Assembly: GCF_028689785.1 (NCBI RefSeq)
Contig: NZ_JAQVCN010000029.1
Location: forward strand, 1-60,658
Direction of reading: 5' to 3'
Length of the DNA stretch: 60,658 nucleotides
Source of the DNA: Zoogloea sp.
GTDB lineage: Bacteria > Pseudomonadota > Gammaproteobacteria > Burkholderiales > Rhodocyclaceae
Made by a program: the position numbers and the translations under genes
Shown: piece by piece, positions 1 to 8,724 of the stretch
Layout of the letters: each line of letters begins with the position of its first letter
How positions within the stretch are numbered: the stretch's first letter is position 1
Notes under the pieces: model-generated
Seen by the model: the letters and a program-made list of their open reading frames with translations, nothing else
What the model was told of the DNA's origin: nothing
The model's database searches: none

Positions 1-1136
1 TGGCCTGGAACCTGCCGGTCGTTGCTACGGGTGGCGCGCCGGCTGCTCCGGTGCCGCAGTTGGCCGCTGTGGCCGAACGGAGCGCCGGGATCCTGTCCAC
101 CCCCCAGGGCTTCCTGCGCGCAGCCCTGGCCAGCAAGGCCCGCTCGCGGCCCCTGAAGGGAGGCGGCAGCGAGGTGGTCTTCACCGTCGGCGGCAAATAC
201 CGCTTCGTCGGGCACATCAATGAGCGCAACGAGGTAGCGCTGGTGCGCACCTGGGTGGACAACCCGGTGCTCGGCGACACCCTGGTGGAGACGCGCTTCT
301 CCGATTACCGCGACTTTGGGGGCGTTCCCTTCCCCGGTCACATCGAGCGCAGCCAGGGGGGCTACCCGGTGCTGGACCTGAAGGTGAATGAGGTGCGCAT
401 CAATGGTGCGGCGAGCATCGCCGTGCCGCCCGAGGTGGCCAGCGCCACCCCGACGGCGCCCGTGGTCAAGGCCGACAAGCTTGCCGACGGCGTCTACTAC
501 CTTACCGGCGGCACCCACCACAGCGTGCTGATCGAGCAGGCCGACCACCTGGTGGTGGTGGAGGCGCCCCTCAACGAAGAGCGCTCCCTGGCGGTGATTG
601 CCAAGGCCAAGGAGACCGTGCCGGGCAAGCCCATCAAGTACCTGATCAATACCCACGCCCACTTCGATCATTCCGGCGGTCTGCGTACCTTCGCCCGGGA
701 GGGGGCGGTGATCGTCACGCCCAAGGCCAATGTGCCCTACTACCGCAAGGTGTGGTCGGCGCCGCGCAGCCTCAACCCGGACAGCCTGGCGCGCTCGCGC
801 AAGGGCGCCGTGTTTGCCGAGGTGGATGGCAAGCGCGTGCTCAGTGATGGCAGGCGCAGCATCGAGGTGCACAGCATCGTTGGCAGCGGCCACAGCGACG
901 CCTTCGCCCTGGTCTATCTGCCGGGCGAGAAGATCCTCGTCGAGGGCGATGCCTATACCCCCGCCGCCGCCAACGCTCCGGCCCCGGCCCGCCCCAACCC
1001 CTACGCGGTGAATCTCCACGACAACATCCGCAGGCTGGGGCTGGACGTGGAGCAGATCGCCGCGCTGCACGGCCCCCGCGTGGTCACCCTGGCCGATCTG
1101 CGCAGTGCCATTGGCGAACAAAGCGCCGCCCGTTGA
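1..1136 (+). CDS. MBL-fold metallo-hydrolase (5' end outside the window)
   Basis: The reading frame is open from the first base, so the N-terminus lies upstream of the window; the GTG at 51 is probably internal. The C-terminal half carries the metallo-beta-lactamase signature THAHFDHSGG (about 651-680), which supplies the HxHxDH metal ligands. A later His (GSGHSDAF, about 886-909), an Asp (VEGDAYTP, about 945) and a final His (ALHGPR, about 1067) complete a two-metal site. The preceding roughly 130 residues look like a beta-rich domain with no signature I recognise. Quinoprotein relay/SoxH-like and lactonase-like MBL proteins are built this way, but the substrate cannot be told. It is followed by 154 bp of non-coding DNA and then sbp. 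Confidence 0.85.
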   Translation, partial: AWNLPVVATGGAPAAPVPQLAAVAERSAGILSTPQGFLRAALASKARSRPLKGGGSEVVFTVGGKYRFVGHINERNEVALVRTWVDNPVLGDTLVETRFSDYRDFGGVPFPGHIERSQGGYPVLDLKVNEVRINGAASIAVPPEVASATPTAPVVKADKLADGVYYLTGGTHHSVLIEQADHLVVVEAPLNEERSLAVIAKAKETVPGKPIKYLINTHAHFDHSGGLRTFAREGAVIVTPKANVPYYRKVWSAPRSLNPDSLARSRKGAVFAEVDGKRVLSDGRRSIEVHSIVGSGHSDAFALVYLPGEKILVEGDAYTPAAANAPAPARPNPYAVNLHDNIRRLGLDVEQIAALHGPRVVTLADLRSAIGEQSAAR

Positions 1137-1175
1137 GGCGCCTGCTGAATCTCGCGCCGGCCGTGCTTTTCGATC

Positions 1176-1232
1176 GTGCATAGATATTCATGCACTGGCG
1201 AATAAGCATAAAAGTTTTTCTTGGTTCGCCTG
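1176..1232. promoter_or_regulatory. Inverted repeat and AT-rich tract upstream of sbp
   Basis: GTGCAT (1176-1181) and ATGCAC (1190-1195) form a perfect 6-bp inverted repeat with an 8-nt spacer. It is followed by the only AT-rich tract in this neighbourhood (about 1200-1222). LysR-type regulators such as CysB bind AT-rich sites upstream of sulfate-uptake genes, so this is a candidate operator for sbp. I could not assign convincing -35/-10 hexamers. Confidence 0.25.
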
Positions 1233-1290
1233 GCCGGCGCCCCTCTCTAGACTCGGTTCCACTTACTTTTAGCCCATAGGAAGTCGTCTC

Positions 1291-2298
1291 ATGAAATCTC
1301 GCTTTGCCCGCCGCTCCGTCCTGTCCCTGGCGCTGGTGCTCGGCCTGTCCAGCCTGGCCCATGCCGACGTGACCCTGCTCAACGTCTCCTACGACCCGAC
1401 CCGTGAGCTGTATCAGGATTACAACGCCGCCTTCGCCAAGTACTGGAAGGCCAAGAACAACGAGGTCGTCACCGTCAAGCAGTCCCACGGCGGCTCCGGC
1501 AAGCAGGCCCGTTCGGTGATCGACGGCCTTGAGGCCGACGTGGTGACCCTGGCCCTGGCGGCCGACGTGGATGCCCTCCACGAGAACGGCAAGTTCATCC
1601 CGGCCGACTGGCAGAAGCGCCTGCCCCATAACGCCTCGCCCTACACCTCCACCATTGTGTTCCTGGTGCGCAAGGGCAACCCGAAGAAGATCAAGGACTG
1701 GAACGATCTGGCCAAGCCGGGTATCGAGGTCATCACCCCGAACCCCAAGACTTCCGGTGGCGCACGCTGGAACTATCTGGCGGCGTGGGGCTATTCCCTC
1801 AAGCAGCCGGGCGGTAACGACGCCACTGCCAAGGACTTCGTCAAGAAGATCTACGGCAACGTGAAGGTGCTCGATTCCGGCGCCCGCGGCTCCACCACCA
1901 CCTTTGCCGAGCGCGGCATCGGCGACGTGCTGATCGCCTGGGAGAACGAAGCCTACCTGGCCGTCAAGGAGCTGGGCCCGGAGAAGTTCGAAATCGTCAC
2001 CCCGTCCCTGTCCATCCTGGCCGAGCCCCCGGTGTCGGTGGTGGATAAGGTGGTGGACAAGCGCGGCACCCGCAAGGTCGCCGAGGAATATCTGAAGTAC
2101 CTGTACTCCCCGGAAGGTCAGGACATCGCCGGCAAGAACTACTACCGCCCGACTGATTCGAAGGTTGCCGCCAAGTACGCCAAGACCTTTGCCCCGGTCA
2201 AGCTGTTCACCATCGACGACGTGTTCGGCGGTTGGGCCAAGGCCCAGAAGGTGCACTTTGGTGACGGCGGCGTGTTCGACCAGATCAGCGTCAGATAA
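1291..2298 (+). CDS. sbp: Sulfate/thiosulfate-binding periplasmic protein
   Basis: This 335-residue exported solute-binding protein has a Sec signal peptide ([18 protein letters not shown], cleavage after LAHA, about residue 25). The mature protein opens with [20 protein letters not shown], the family signature of Sbp/CysP. Downstream it has the [39 protein letters not shown] and ENEAYLA blocks that form the sulfate-binding cleft. It delivers sulfate or thiosulfate to a CysTWA importer. No permease or ATPase genes are adjacent, so it is an orphan binding protein. The ATG at 1291 follows an AGGAAG ribosome site. A GC-rich hairpin after the stop suggests a monocistronic unit. The AT-rich upstream region could carry a sulfur-starvation operator. 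Confidence 0.95.
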   Translation: MKSRFARRSVLSLALVLGLSSLAHADVTLLNVSYDPTRELYQDYNAAFAKYWKAKNNEVVTVKQSHGGSGKQARSVIDGLEADVVTLALAADVDALHENGKFIPADWQKRLPHNASPYTSTIVFLVRKGNPKKIKDWNDLAKPGIEVITPNPKTSGGARWNYLAAWGYSLKQPGGNDATAKDFVKKIYGNVKVLDSGARGSTTTFAERGIGDVLIAWENEAYLAVKELGPEKFEIVTPSLSILAEPPVSVVDKVVDKRGTRKVAEEYLKYLYSPEGQDIAGKNYYRPTDSKVAAKYAKTFAPVKLFTIDDVFGGWAKAQKVHFGDGGVFDQISVR

Positions 2299-2307
2299 GC
2301 CCTGGAG

Positions 2308-2334
2308 CCCCCGCCCTGCCGCGGGGGTGTTCTT
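2308..2334 (+). terminator. Rho-independent terminator of sbp
   Basis: CCCCCGC (2308-2314) and GCGGGGG (2321-2327) form a 7-bp stem with a 6-nt loop, followed by TGTTCTT. It lies 10 nt after the sbp stop codon. The T tract is short but the position is right. Confidence 0.6.
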
Positions 2335-2391
2335 CCCCGTGCGTCAGGCCACCGGTCTGGCGCATTTTCCATTTTGATCTGGAGCATTCAG

Positions 2392-3078
2392 GTGCTCGAA
2401 ACCACCTTGATCGTACCGGGGCTCAACGATAGTGGCCCCGGGCACTGGCAGAGCTGGCTTGAAGGGCAACTGCCCGATGTCCGCCGTGTCCGCCACATCG
2501 ACTGGGACGCTCCGGTGCTGGCGCGCTGGGCCACGGAGGTCCGCCGCGAGATCGACGAAGCGGTGGGGGTGGTGTGGCTGGTGGCCCACAGCTACGGCTG
2601 TCTGGCCTCGGTGGTGGCCGCTGCCGACCGCCCCGAGCGGGTTGCCGGCCTGCTGCTTGTGGCCCCGCCCGACCCCGACCGTTTCAGCGCCTTCGGCCTG
2701 CGCGAGGCCCGCCACGGTGCCGACCGGGAGGGGCTGGCGTCGTGGATTCCGTCGGCCCCCATTGGCGTGCCCAGCATGGTGGTGGCCAGTCGCGACGACC
2801 CCTGGGCACCCTTCGAGGTGAGTGCCCGCTGGGCCGACGCCTGGGGCAGCCTGCTGGTGGACCTGGGCCAGGCCGGGCACATCAACCTGGACTCGGGGCA
2901 CGGCCCCTGGCCTCAGGGCCTGGCCCTGCTGGCGGCGCTGAAGGATTCCTACACCGGCCTGCCCCTGGGCAGCATCGACGACGCCCGGCTGACCCACAAG
3001 GGCAAGCGCGGCGCCCTGGCACGCCTGCGCCACCGCACCCGCTTCAACTGGGAAGTGTTCACCGAACTGTCGCCCTGA
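2392..3078 (+). CDS. RBBP9/YdeN-family alpha/beta hydrolase
   Basis: This is a small cytoplasmic serine hydrolase of about 228 residues. It starts VLETTLIVPGLNDSGPGHWQ, the oxyanion-region signature of the RBBP9/YdeN family (PGxxxSGxxHWQ). The nucleophile elbow is VAHSYGC, and a late His lies in GQAGHINLDSG. The Asp of the triad is probably in SRDDPWAP. I prefer the GTG start at 2392, which has GGAG seven nt upstream, over the TTG at 2374. The last 40 residues (after LLAAL) are a basic tail beyond the usual family end. The physiological substrate is unknown for most bacterial members. It is transcribed alone, between the sbp terminator and a repeat-rich gap. Confidence 0.85.
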   Translation: MLETTLIVPGLNDSGPGHWQSWLEGQLPDVRRVRHIDWDAPVLARWATEVRREIDEAVGVVWLVAHSYGCLASVVAAADRPERVAGLLLVAPPDPDRFSAFGLREARHGADREGLASWIPSAPIGVPSMVVASRDDPWAPFEVSARWADAWGSLLVDLGQAGHINLDSGHGPWPQGLALLAALKDSYTGLPLGSIDDARLTHKGKRGALARLRHRTRFNWEVFTELSP

Positions 3079-3196
3079 GAGAGACGTAAACCCAGGCCCG
3101 ACACCGGTCAGGGTGAAGCGGAGGAGGCTTGCGGGGTGGAAGCGCCAGACTTCGCCCGAACGTCGTTGACTCATTCCGTTCGTTCGACCTCGAACC

Positions 3197-3297
3197 GGTG
3201 AGCGCTTACGGGACGGTTTTCCGTTCTCTTGCGTCACATTGGCCGGGGACTCGCCCCCGGCGGGCGACCTTCTTCTTTGTTGTACGACAAAGAAGAA
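3197..3297 (+). repeat. Dispersed intergenic repeat A (copy 1) with hairpin
   Basis: Bases 3197-3260 (starting GGTGAGCGCTTAC, ending GGCCGGGGACTCGCCCCC) recur in inverted orientation at 13541-13602, including TTGCGTCACATTGGCCGGGG. An 11-bp perfect hairpin follows here: TTCTTCTTTGT at 3270-3280 and ACAAAGAAGAA at 3287-3297. Together they occupy part of a 490-bp gene-free gap (3079-3568) before cysK. The hairpin is absent from copy 2. Short basic ORFs called in this repeat are translations of non-coding DNA. The rest of the gap holds nothing I can identify. Confidence 0.75.
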
Positions 3298-3568
3298 GGC
3301 AAGAAAACGTACCCCGCTGTCGCGCCCCCTTCGGGGGTTCCCTCTTTCCGGGCCCGTCAGGCGGGGTCTGCGCAAACTCGCCCTGCGGGCTCAGACATGC
3401 GCAGCCCTATTCCGGAATGCTGGATTGCTTATCTGGAACGGGCTGCAGATCTTTGGAATTTATGTTGGTTCGCGCGCCCGGGGGGCGCCGGTATCGTCTT
3501 TCCCTGACAGTCCCATCCCACCGTTTTCCGTCGGGCCCCCGGGCTTCGACAGCTTGAAGGAGATTTCC

Positions 3569-4546
3569 ATGTCCAAGTGGTTCGAGGACAACGCGTTTTC
3601 GATCGGTCATACCCCCCTGGTTCGGCTCAACCGCATTACCGACGGGGCCGAGGCCACCGTGCTGGCCAAGATCGAGGGGCGCAACCCGGCCTATTCGGTC
3701 AAGTGCCGCATCGGCTCCGCCCTGATCTGGGACGCCGAGCGCCGCGGCCTGCTGGGCCCGGGCAAGGAGCTGGTGGAGCCCACCAGCGGCAACACCGGCA
3801 TCGCCCTGGCCTTCGTGGCCGCGGCCCGGGGCATTCCCCTGACCCTGACCATGCCCGAAACCATGAGCATCGAGCGGCGCAAGCTGCTGCTGGCCTACGG
3901 GGCCAAGCTGGTGCTCACCGAGGGCGCCAAGGGCATGAGCGGCGCGGTGGCGAAGGCCGAGGAGATCGCCGCTTCCGACCCGGGCAAGTACGTGCTGCTG
4001 CAGCAGTTCAAGAACCCCGCCAACCCCTTGATCCACGAAACCACCACCGGCCCGGAGATCTGGGATGACACCGACGGCAAGGTGGATATCTTCGTCTCCG
4101 GCGTTGGCACCGGCGGCACCATCACCGGTGTGTCCCGTTATTTCAAGCAGGGCCGCAACAAGGCCATCCAGTCGGTGGCGGTGGAGCCTTCGGCCAGCCC
4201 GGTGCTGACCCAGACCCGGGCCGGTGAGCCCATCAAGCCCGGCCCTCACAAGATCCAGGGCATCGGTGCCGGTTTCGTGCCCGGTGTGCTCGACCTGTCC
4301 CTGGTGGATGCCATCGAGCAGGTCAGCAACGAGGAGGCCGTCGAGGTGGCCCGCCGCCTGGCCCGGGAGGAGGGCATCCTGTCCGGCATCTCCAGCGGTG
4401 CGGCGGCGGCGGTGGCGGTGCGCCTTGCCAAGCGCCCCGAGAATGCCGGCAAGACCATCGTGGTGGTGCTGCCCGATTCGGGCGAGCGCTACCTGAGCTC
4501 GGTGCTGTTCGAAGGGGTCTTCGATGCGGCAGGTCTGCCAGCATGA
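3569..4546 (+). CDS. cysK: Cysteine synthase A (O-acetylserine sulfhydrylase)
   Basis: CysK joins sulfide to O-acetylserine to give cysteine, the last step of assimilatory sulfur metabolism, in the cytoplasm with PLP. The 325-residue product is colinear with E. coli Cys[13 protein letters not shown] near the N-terminus, SVKCRIGS with the PLP lysine, [13 protein letters not shown] substrate loop, [27 protein letters not shown] phosphate loop, [14 protein letters not shown], and the C-terminal [11 protein letters not shown]. The ATG at 3569 follows GAAGGAGA. A longer in-frame extension to 3239 translates the upstream repeat and is not real. The stop overlaps the start of the serine acetyltransferase gene (ATGA), which implies translational coupling of the two cysteine-synthase subunits. 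Confidence 0.97.
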   Translation: MSKWFEDNAFSIGHTPLVRLNRITDGAEATVLAKIEGRNPAYSVKCRIGSALIWDAERRGLLGPGKELVEPTSGNTGIALAFVAAARGIPLTLTMPETMSIERRKLLLAYGAKLVLTEGAKGMSGAVAKAEEIAASDPGKYVLLQQFKNPANPLIHETTTGPEIWDDTDGKVDIFVSGVGTGGTITGVSRYFKQGRNKAIQSVAVEPSASPVLTQTRAGEPIKPGPHKIQGIGAGFVPGVLDLSLVDAIEQVSNEEAVEVARRLAREEGILSGISSGAAAAVAVRLAKRPENAGKTIVVVLPDSGERYLSSVLFEGVFDAAGLPA

Positions 4547-5559
4547 GTGCCCCCGGCGTGCTCCAGGAGGAGAGGCTGTCGGCCCCGCTCGCGGACATCG
4601 CCGGGAGAGGGGCCCCCGATGTCGCCGATCCGGGGGCCGAGCATTGGGATCTCCACGAGGTGGTGGCGGGCCTGCACGCGGTCCGTGATCGCTGGCGTCA
4701 GGCCCAGGGCCGCACCAAGGAGGCGGGCGGGCGTGAATTTCCGTCCCGGGAGGCTCTCGCCCGAGTGGTCGAGCAGCTCTGCGGCGCGCTCTTTCCGATG
4801 CGCCTGGGGCCCACCGACCTGCGCCAGGAGTGCGAGGATTTCTATGTCGGCCACACCCTCGATGCTGCCCTGAACCTGCTTGTCGAACAGGTGCGCCTGG
4901 AACTGGCCTACCAGGCACGCCATGCCGGCGAGGACGAAGCCCTGGCCCGGGGCCGGGCTGCCGGTCTGGTGCGGGCCTTTGCCGGGACTCTCCCGGAGAT
5001 CCGGGCCGTGCTCGACACCGACGTGGAAGCGGCCTTCCGGGGCGACCCGGCGGCCCGCAGCGTGGACGAGATCGTGCTGTGCTATCCCGGCATCCATGCC
5101 GTGATCCACTACCGCATCGCCCACCGCCTGTACGAGCTCGGCGTGCCGCTGCTGGCCCGCATCGTGGCAGAGCTGGCCCATTCGGCCACCGGTATCGACA
5201 TCCACCCGGGTGCCCAGATAGGCCACAGCTTCTTCATCGATCACGGTACCGGTGTGGTGATCGGCGAAACGGCGGTGATCGGCAACCGGGTGCGCCTCTA
5301 CCAGGCCGTGACCCTGGGGGCCAAGCGCTTCGAGGTAGGGGAGGACGGCGGGCTCGCCAAGGGGCTGCCGCGGCACCCCCGGCTGGAAGACGACGTGGTT
5401 GTGTACGCCGGTGCCACCATTCTCGGGCGAATCGTCATCGGCCAGGGGGCGAGCATCGGCGGCAACGTGTGGCTGACCCACAGCGTGCCGCCGGGCAGCC
5501 ACATTACCCAGGCTTCCCTGCAGCACGCCGAGTCGGGCAAACCGGGTCGGGCTCCATGA
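4543..5559 (+). CDS. cysE: Serine O-acetyltransferase, EpsC-type
   Basis: It acetylates serine with acetyl-CoA to give O-acetylserine, the CysK substrate. The 338-residue length and the N-terminal helical part (residues about 40-165) match the EpsC/SAT group rather than the shorter enteric CysE. The left-handed beta-helix follows. It has [18 protein letters not shown], then the active-site [36 protein letters not shown] with catalytic Asp and His, and continues to [15 protein letters not shown]. The C-terminus does not end in the Ile needed for classical CysK docking, so a stable cysteine synthase complex is uncertain. ATGA overlaps on both sides join it to cysK and to the XRE regulator. Confidence 0.95.
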   Translation: MSAPGVLQEERLSAPLADIAGRGAPDVADPGAEHWDLHEVVAGLHAVRDRWRQAQGRTKEAGGREFPSREALARVVEQLCGALFPMRLGPTDLRQECEDFYVGHTLDAALNLLVEQVRLELAYQARHAGEDEALARGRAAGLVRAFAGTLPEIRAVLDTDVEAAFRGDPAARSVDEIVLCYPGIHAVIHYRIAHRLYELGVPLLARIVAELAHSATGIDIHPGAQIGHSFFIDHGTGVVIGETAVIGNRVRLYQAVTLGAKRFEVGEDGGLAKGLPRHPRLEDDVVVYAGATILGRIVIGQGASIGGNVWLTHSVPPGSHITQASLQHAESGKPGRAP

Positions 5560-5840
5560 CCCAGCTGCACAAACGCTTCGGTGAAGTCATCCGGCGGCGG
5601 CGTCTGGCGGCGGGCCTGTCCCAGGAGGAGTTTGCCGACCGGGCCGGCCTGAGCCGCTCCTACAGTGGCGAGGTGGAGCGGGGTTATTCCATCCCGTCCC
5701 TGGCCACCGCCCTGAAGATCGCCGCCGCCTTCGGCGTGCCCCTGTCGGAACTGGTGGAGGAAGCCGAGGAGCCCCCCGCACGGGCGGGCGCCCATCCGGC
5801 AGGCCCCGGGGGCTCCCCCGACTTTGGCGGGCACACCTGA
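5556..5840 (+). CDS. XRE-family HTH regulator coupled to cysKE
   Basis: This is a 94-residue DNA-binding protein. Residues about 6-66 form a Cro/C1-type helix-turn-helix: FGEVIRRRRLAAGLSQEEFA, then DRAGLSRSYSGEVERG and the fourth-helix region PSLATALKIAAAFGVPLSEL. The Pro/Gly-rich tail of about 25 residues has no domain. The ATG at 5556 overlaps the cysE stop by 4 bp (ATGA), so it is the third cistron of a coupled cysteine-biosynthesis operon. An autoregulatory or cysteine-responsive role is suggested by position only; no effector domain is present. Confidence 0.9.
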   Translation: MTQLHKRFGEVIRRRRLAAGLSQEEFADRAGLSRSYSGEVERGYSIPSLATALKIAAAFGVPLSELVEEAEEPPARAGAHPAGPGGSPDFGGHT

Positions 5841-5859
5841 GCCCGCAGGAAGAGAATCC

Positions 5860-7128
5860 ATGAAATTCCAGATTGCATCGTCCCGGGCCGGCTCCCTTGT
5901 CCTGCTCGGAGCTCTCGCTTGGCCAGGCCTGGCGTCGGCCACCAACGGCTACTTCTCCCATGGTTACGGCGTGCGTGCCCAGGGGGTGGCGGGGGTCTCC
6001 ATTGCCTTGCCCCAGGATGGCCTGGCCGCCGCGGCCAACCCGGCCGGCACGGCCCTGGTCGGCGACCGGCTTGACCTGGGCGTGTCCCTGTTCCGCCCCG
6101 ACCGGGGCGCGTCGATCCACGGCAATGCCTACGGCGCCGACGGGGACTATTCGGCCAACCAGACCCGCAATTTCGTCATCCCCGAGGCGGGCTATGTCCG
6201 CCGCGTGGCGCCGGATCTGGCCTGGGGGGTGGCGGTATATGGCAACGGCGGCATGAACACCGACTATGGGCGCAACCCCTTTGCGGCCTACGGCGGAAGC
6301 GGCTCGGCGGGCGTCGATCTGTCCCAGCTCTTCGTCACCCCCTCGGTGGCCTTCCGGCCCGTGGAGAACCACGCCTTCGGCGCCGCCCTGAGCTTTGCCT
6401 ATCAGCGCTTTGCCGCCGAGGGGCTGCAGGCCTTTGACAACCCGATGGTGTCGTCCAGCCCGGGGGCCGTCACCAACCGTGGGCACGATAGCGCCACCGG
6501 CTGGGGCCTCAAGCTCGGCTGGACCGGGCAGGTGCTGCCCAGCCTGAGGCTGGGGGCAAGCTGGTCGTCGCGCATCGAGATGGGGGAGCTGGGGCGTTAC
6601 CGGGGCCTGTTTGAAGGCGGCGGCGGCTTTGACATTCCCGCCAACTACGGCGTCGGTGTGGCCTGGCAGGCGCTTCCGGCGCTGACCCTGGCGGCTGACT
6701 GGCAGCGCATCGAATACAGCAGCGTGAAGGCCGTGGGCAACCCCTTGTCGGTGCTGCTGCAGGGCGGTCAGCTGGGTGCCGACAAGGGCGCCGGTTTCGG
6801 CTGGCGGGATGTGTCGGTTATCAAGCTGGGGGCGATCTATGCGGTGGATGAGCGGATCACCCTGCGCGCCGGCCTGAGCCGGACCCAGCAGCCCGTCCCG
6901 GCCAGCCAGACCTTCTTCAATGTGCTGGCCCCCGGCGTGGTGCGCAATCACTTCAGCCTCGGTGCCAGCTTCAAGACCGGCTCGGGGGAATGGAGTGCGG
7001 CCTACACCCGTGCGCCCCGCACCCGGGTGGCCGGGCAGGGCTCCATTCCGGCGAACTTCGGTGGTGGTGAGGCCGACGTCGACCTGCGGGAAGACGTGTT
7101 CACCCTCGGCTACAGCTGGGTGCTGTGA
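5860..7128 (+). CDS. FadL/TodX-family outer-membrane channel
   Basis: This 422-residue outer-membrane beta-barrel belongs to the hydrophobic-substrate transport family (OmpP1/FadL/TodX). A signal peptide ends at LASA (about residue 27). The mature N-terminus TNGYFSHGYG is the typical FadL plug start (cf. TNGYFxHGYG in hydrocarbon-transport homologues), followed by GVSIALPQDGLAAAANPAGT. The barrel ends with FTLGYSWVL, an aromatic C-terminal strand suited to Bam recognition. The ATG at 5860 has AGGAAGAGA upstream. It starts 19 bp after the XRE gene, and its stop overlaps the AraC regulator, so it could be expressed with either. A hydrophobic ligand (fatty acid, hydrocarbon or apolar organosulfur) is possible. 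Confidence 0.9.
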   Translation: MKFQIASSRAGSLVLLGALAWPGLASATNGYFSHGYGVRAQGVAGVSIALPQDGLAAAANPAGTALVGDRLDLGVSLFRPDRGASIHGNAYGADGDYSANQTRNFVIPEAGYVRRVAPDLAWGVAVYGNGGMNTDYGRNPFAAYGGSGSAGVDLSQLFVTPSVAFRPVENHAFGAALSFAYQRFAAEGLQAFDNPMVSSSPGAVTNRGHDSATGWGLKLGWTGQVLPSLRLGASWSSRIEMGELGRYRGLFEGGGGFDIPANYGVGVAWQALPALTLAADWQRIEYSSVKAVGNPLSVLLQGGQLGADKGAGFGWRDVSVIKLGAIYAVDERITLRAGLSRTQQPVPASQTFFNVLAPGVVRNHFSLGASFKTGSGEWSAAYTRAPRTRVAGQGSIPANFGGGEADVDLREDVFTLGYSWVL

Positions 7129-7130
7129 GC

Positions 7131-8102
7131 ATGAATGCCCCCTTGCCGGCGCAAGCCTGCAGCCATACCGCCGCCGATCACCTGGCCCACTGGCTGGTCA
7201 GCGGGCTGGAGCTGGACGCCAGCGTCTTTCATGTGGGGCAGTATTGCGGGCCCTGGCGGGCGTCCACCGCCGGCCGGGGGCGGGCCAGCTTTCACCTGGT
7301 GCTGCGTGGCGAGTCCTGGCTGCAGCGCCAGGGCCAGCCGCCCCTGCGCCTGCAGGCCGGGGAGGGGGTGTTCATCCTGCGTGACATCCCCCACAGCCTC
7401 ACCCCCGGGCCCCACGCTGGTGCCGAATGCCAGCCCTGCGCCATGCAGCCCATGCAGCCGGCCCTGCCCGGCGCCTGCGCCCTGGCCTGCGGCTTCTTTC
7501 AGTTCCGGGGGGCGTTTGGCGAGCTGCTGCTGGAGGCCTTCCCCGAGGTGGTGCCGATCCGCAGCGGGTCGCCGTCGGCAGGGGCCGTGGCGTCCCTGTT
7601 CGCGCTCATCCTGGCCGAAGCGGAACGTGACCAGACAGCGGCCTCGCCTTTGATCGAACGTCTCACCGAGCTGTTGTTCTTCTATGTGGCGCGGGACATG
7701 GCCCGGCGCGACGAGGTGGCCTCGGGCATGTTTGCCGTGGCCCGGCGGCCCGAGTTTGCACCGCTGCTGGACGATCTGCTGCGCGACCCGGGCCGGGCTT
7801 GGTCCATCGACGACATGGCGCGGGTGGCGTGCATGTCCCGGGCCAGTTTCTGCCGGCATTTCGTCGAGGCCTGCGGCCAGCCGCCGGCGCGTTTTCTGCT
7901 CCAGGTGCGCATGAAAATCGCTGCCCGTCGCCTGCAAGGGGGCGACAGCGTGCTGCGTGCCGCCGAGCACGTGGGCTATCACTCCCAGGCTGCCTTCACC
8001 CGGGCTTTCAAGAAAGTCATCGGCGAACAGCCCGGGGCCTTCCAGCGTGCCCATCGAGGCGGCTGGGACGAACGAACAAAAACCTGCGATGCCCGTGCGT
8101 AG
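7131..8102 (+). CDS. AraC-family transcriptional regulator with Cupin_6 sensor
   Basis: This regulator has about 323 residues. The N-terminal half (about 15-190) is a cupin of the Cupin_6 type: WRASTAGRGRASFHLVLRGE, GEGVFILRDIPHSL, and a Cys motif (ECQPC, then CALACGFFQF) typical of that family, which may sense a reactive or thiol-binding ligand. The C-terminal AraC domain (about 215-310) has two HTH motifs: WSIDDMARVACMSRASFCRH and RAAEHVGYHSQAAFTRAFKK. I take ATG 7131; GTG 7125 is an alternative only two codons earlier. It overlaps the end of the FadL gene and precedes the sulfur-type operon at 8164. It could control either neighbour. Confidence 0.9.
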   Translation: MNAPLPAQACSHTAADHLAHWLVSGLELDASVFHVGQYCGPWRASTAGRGRASFHLVLRGESWLQRQGQPPLRLQAGEGVFILRDIPHSLTPGPHAGAECQPCAMQPMQPALPGACALACGFFQFRGAFGELLLEAFPEVVPIRSGSPSAGAVASLFALILAEAERDQTAASPLIERLTELLFFYVARDMARRDEVASGMFAVARRPEFAPLLDDLLRDPGRAWSIDDMARVACMSRASFCRHFVEACGQPPARFLLQVRMKIAARRLQGGDSVLRAAEHVGYHSQAAFTRAFKKVIGEQPGAFQRAHRGGWDERTKTCDARA

Positions 8103-8163
8103 AGCGTGACGGGTGAGATGGGGAGAATGGGGTCCATCACGCAACGCATTCCGGAGCCGCTCC

Positions 8164-8724
8164 ATGACCCGCCTCACCGTCCATACCCCCGATACCGCCC
8201 CCGAGGGCAGCCGTGCCTTCATCGACACGGTGATCAACAACAACGGCTTTCTGCCCAACCTCATCGGCGTGCTGGCCAATGCGCCGGTGGCCCTGGAGAC
8301 CTACCTCACCGTGTCGGGCATCAATGCCCGTGCCAGCCTGAGCCTGGCCGAACGCGAGGTGGTGCAGATCACCGCCGCCAGCGTGCATGGCTGCGATTTC
8401 TGCGTCGCCGGCCACACCGCGATCGCCCTCAAGAAGGCCAGGCTCGACAAGGCCCTGGTGCGCGCCCTGCAGGCGCGGGCCGGCACCGGCCAGCCGCGGG
8501 TGGATGCACTGGTGGCCTTCACCCGGGCGGTGATCCTGACCCGAGGCAATGTGGCCCCGGGCGAGCTGGCCGATTTTGTGGCCGCCGGCTTCACCGAGCA
8601 GCAGGTGCTGGAGGTGCTGCTGGGGGTGAGCCTGGCCACCCTGTGCAACTTCGCCAACAATCTGGCCGGCACCGGGATCAACCCCGAACTGCAGGCCTAC
8701 CGGCCGGGAGCCCTGGAACAATGA
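8164..8724 (+). CDS. Carboxymuconolactone decarboxylase/AhpD-like protein
   Basis: This all-alpha protein of 186 residues has the AhpD-type redox motif CDFCVAGH (CxxCxxxH). The motif is preceded by LAEREVVQITAASVHG and followed by helices with LEVLLGVSLATLCNFANN. Family members are peroxidase-like or thiol-dependent redox proteins. CMD-domain proteins beside SfnB-like flavoproteins and importers are a known composition of sulfur-acquisition loci. The ATG at 8164 is the first gene of an operon in which every junction overlaps: it ends inside the ATGA that starts the flavoprotein. The leader is only 61 nt after the AraC gene. Confidence 0.88.
   Translation: MTRLTVHTPDTAPEGSRAFIDTVINNNGFLPNLIGVLANAPVALETYLTVSGINARASLSLAEREVVQITAASVHGCDFCVAGHTAIALKKARLDKALVRALQARAGTGQPRVDALVAFTRAVILTRGNVAPGELADFVAAGFTEQQVLEVLLGVSLATLCNFANNLAGTGINPELQAYRPGALEQ

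Noticed and set aside
3129-3557. Short basic ORFs with [11 protein letters not shown]-like text
   Set aside because: They translate repeat A and its hairpin; no ribosome site, and the same text is read from both strands.
8103-8163. Sigma-54-like promoter before the CMD-flavoprotein-ABC operon
   Set aside because: No GG-N10-GC element with a credible -12 block in the 61-nt gap; the operon may be read from the AraC gene or an unseen promoter.
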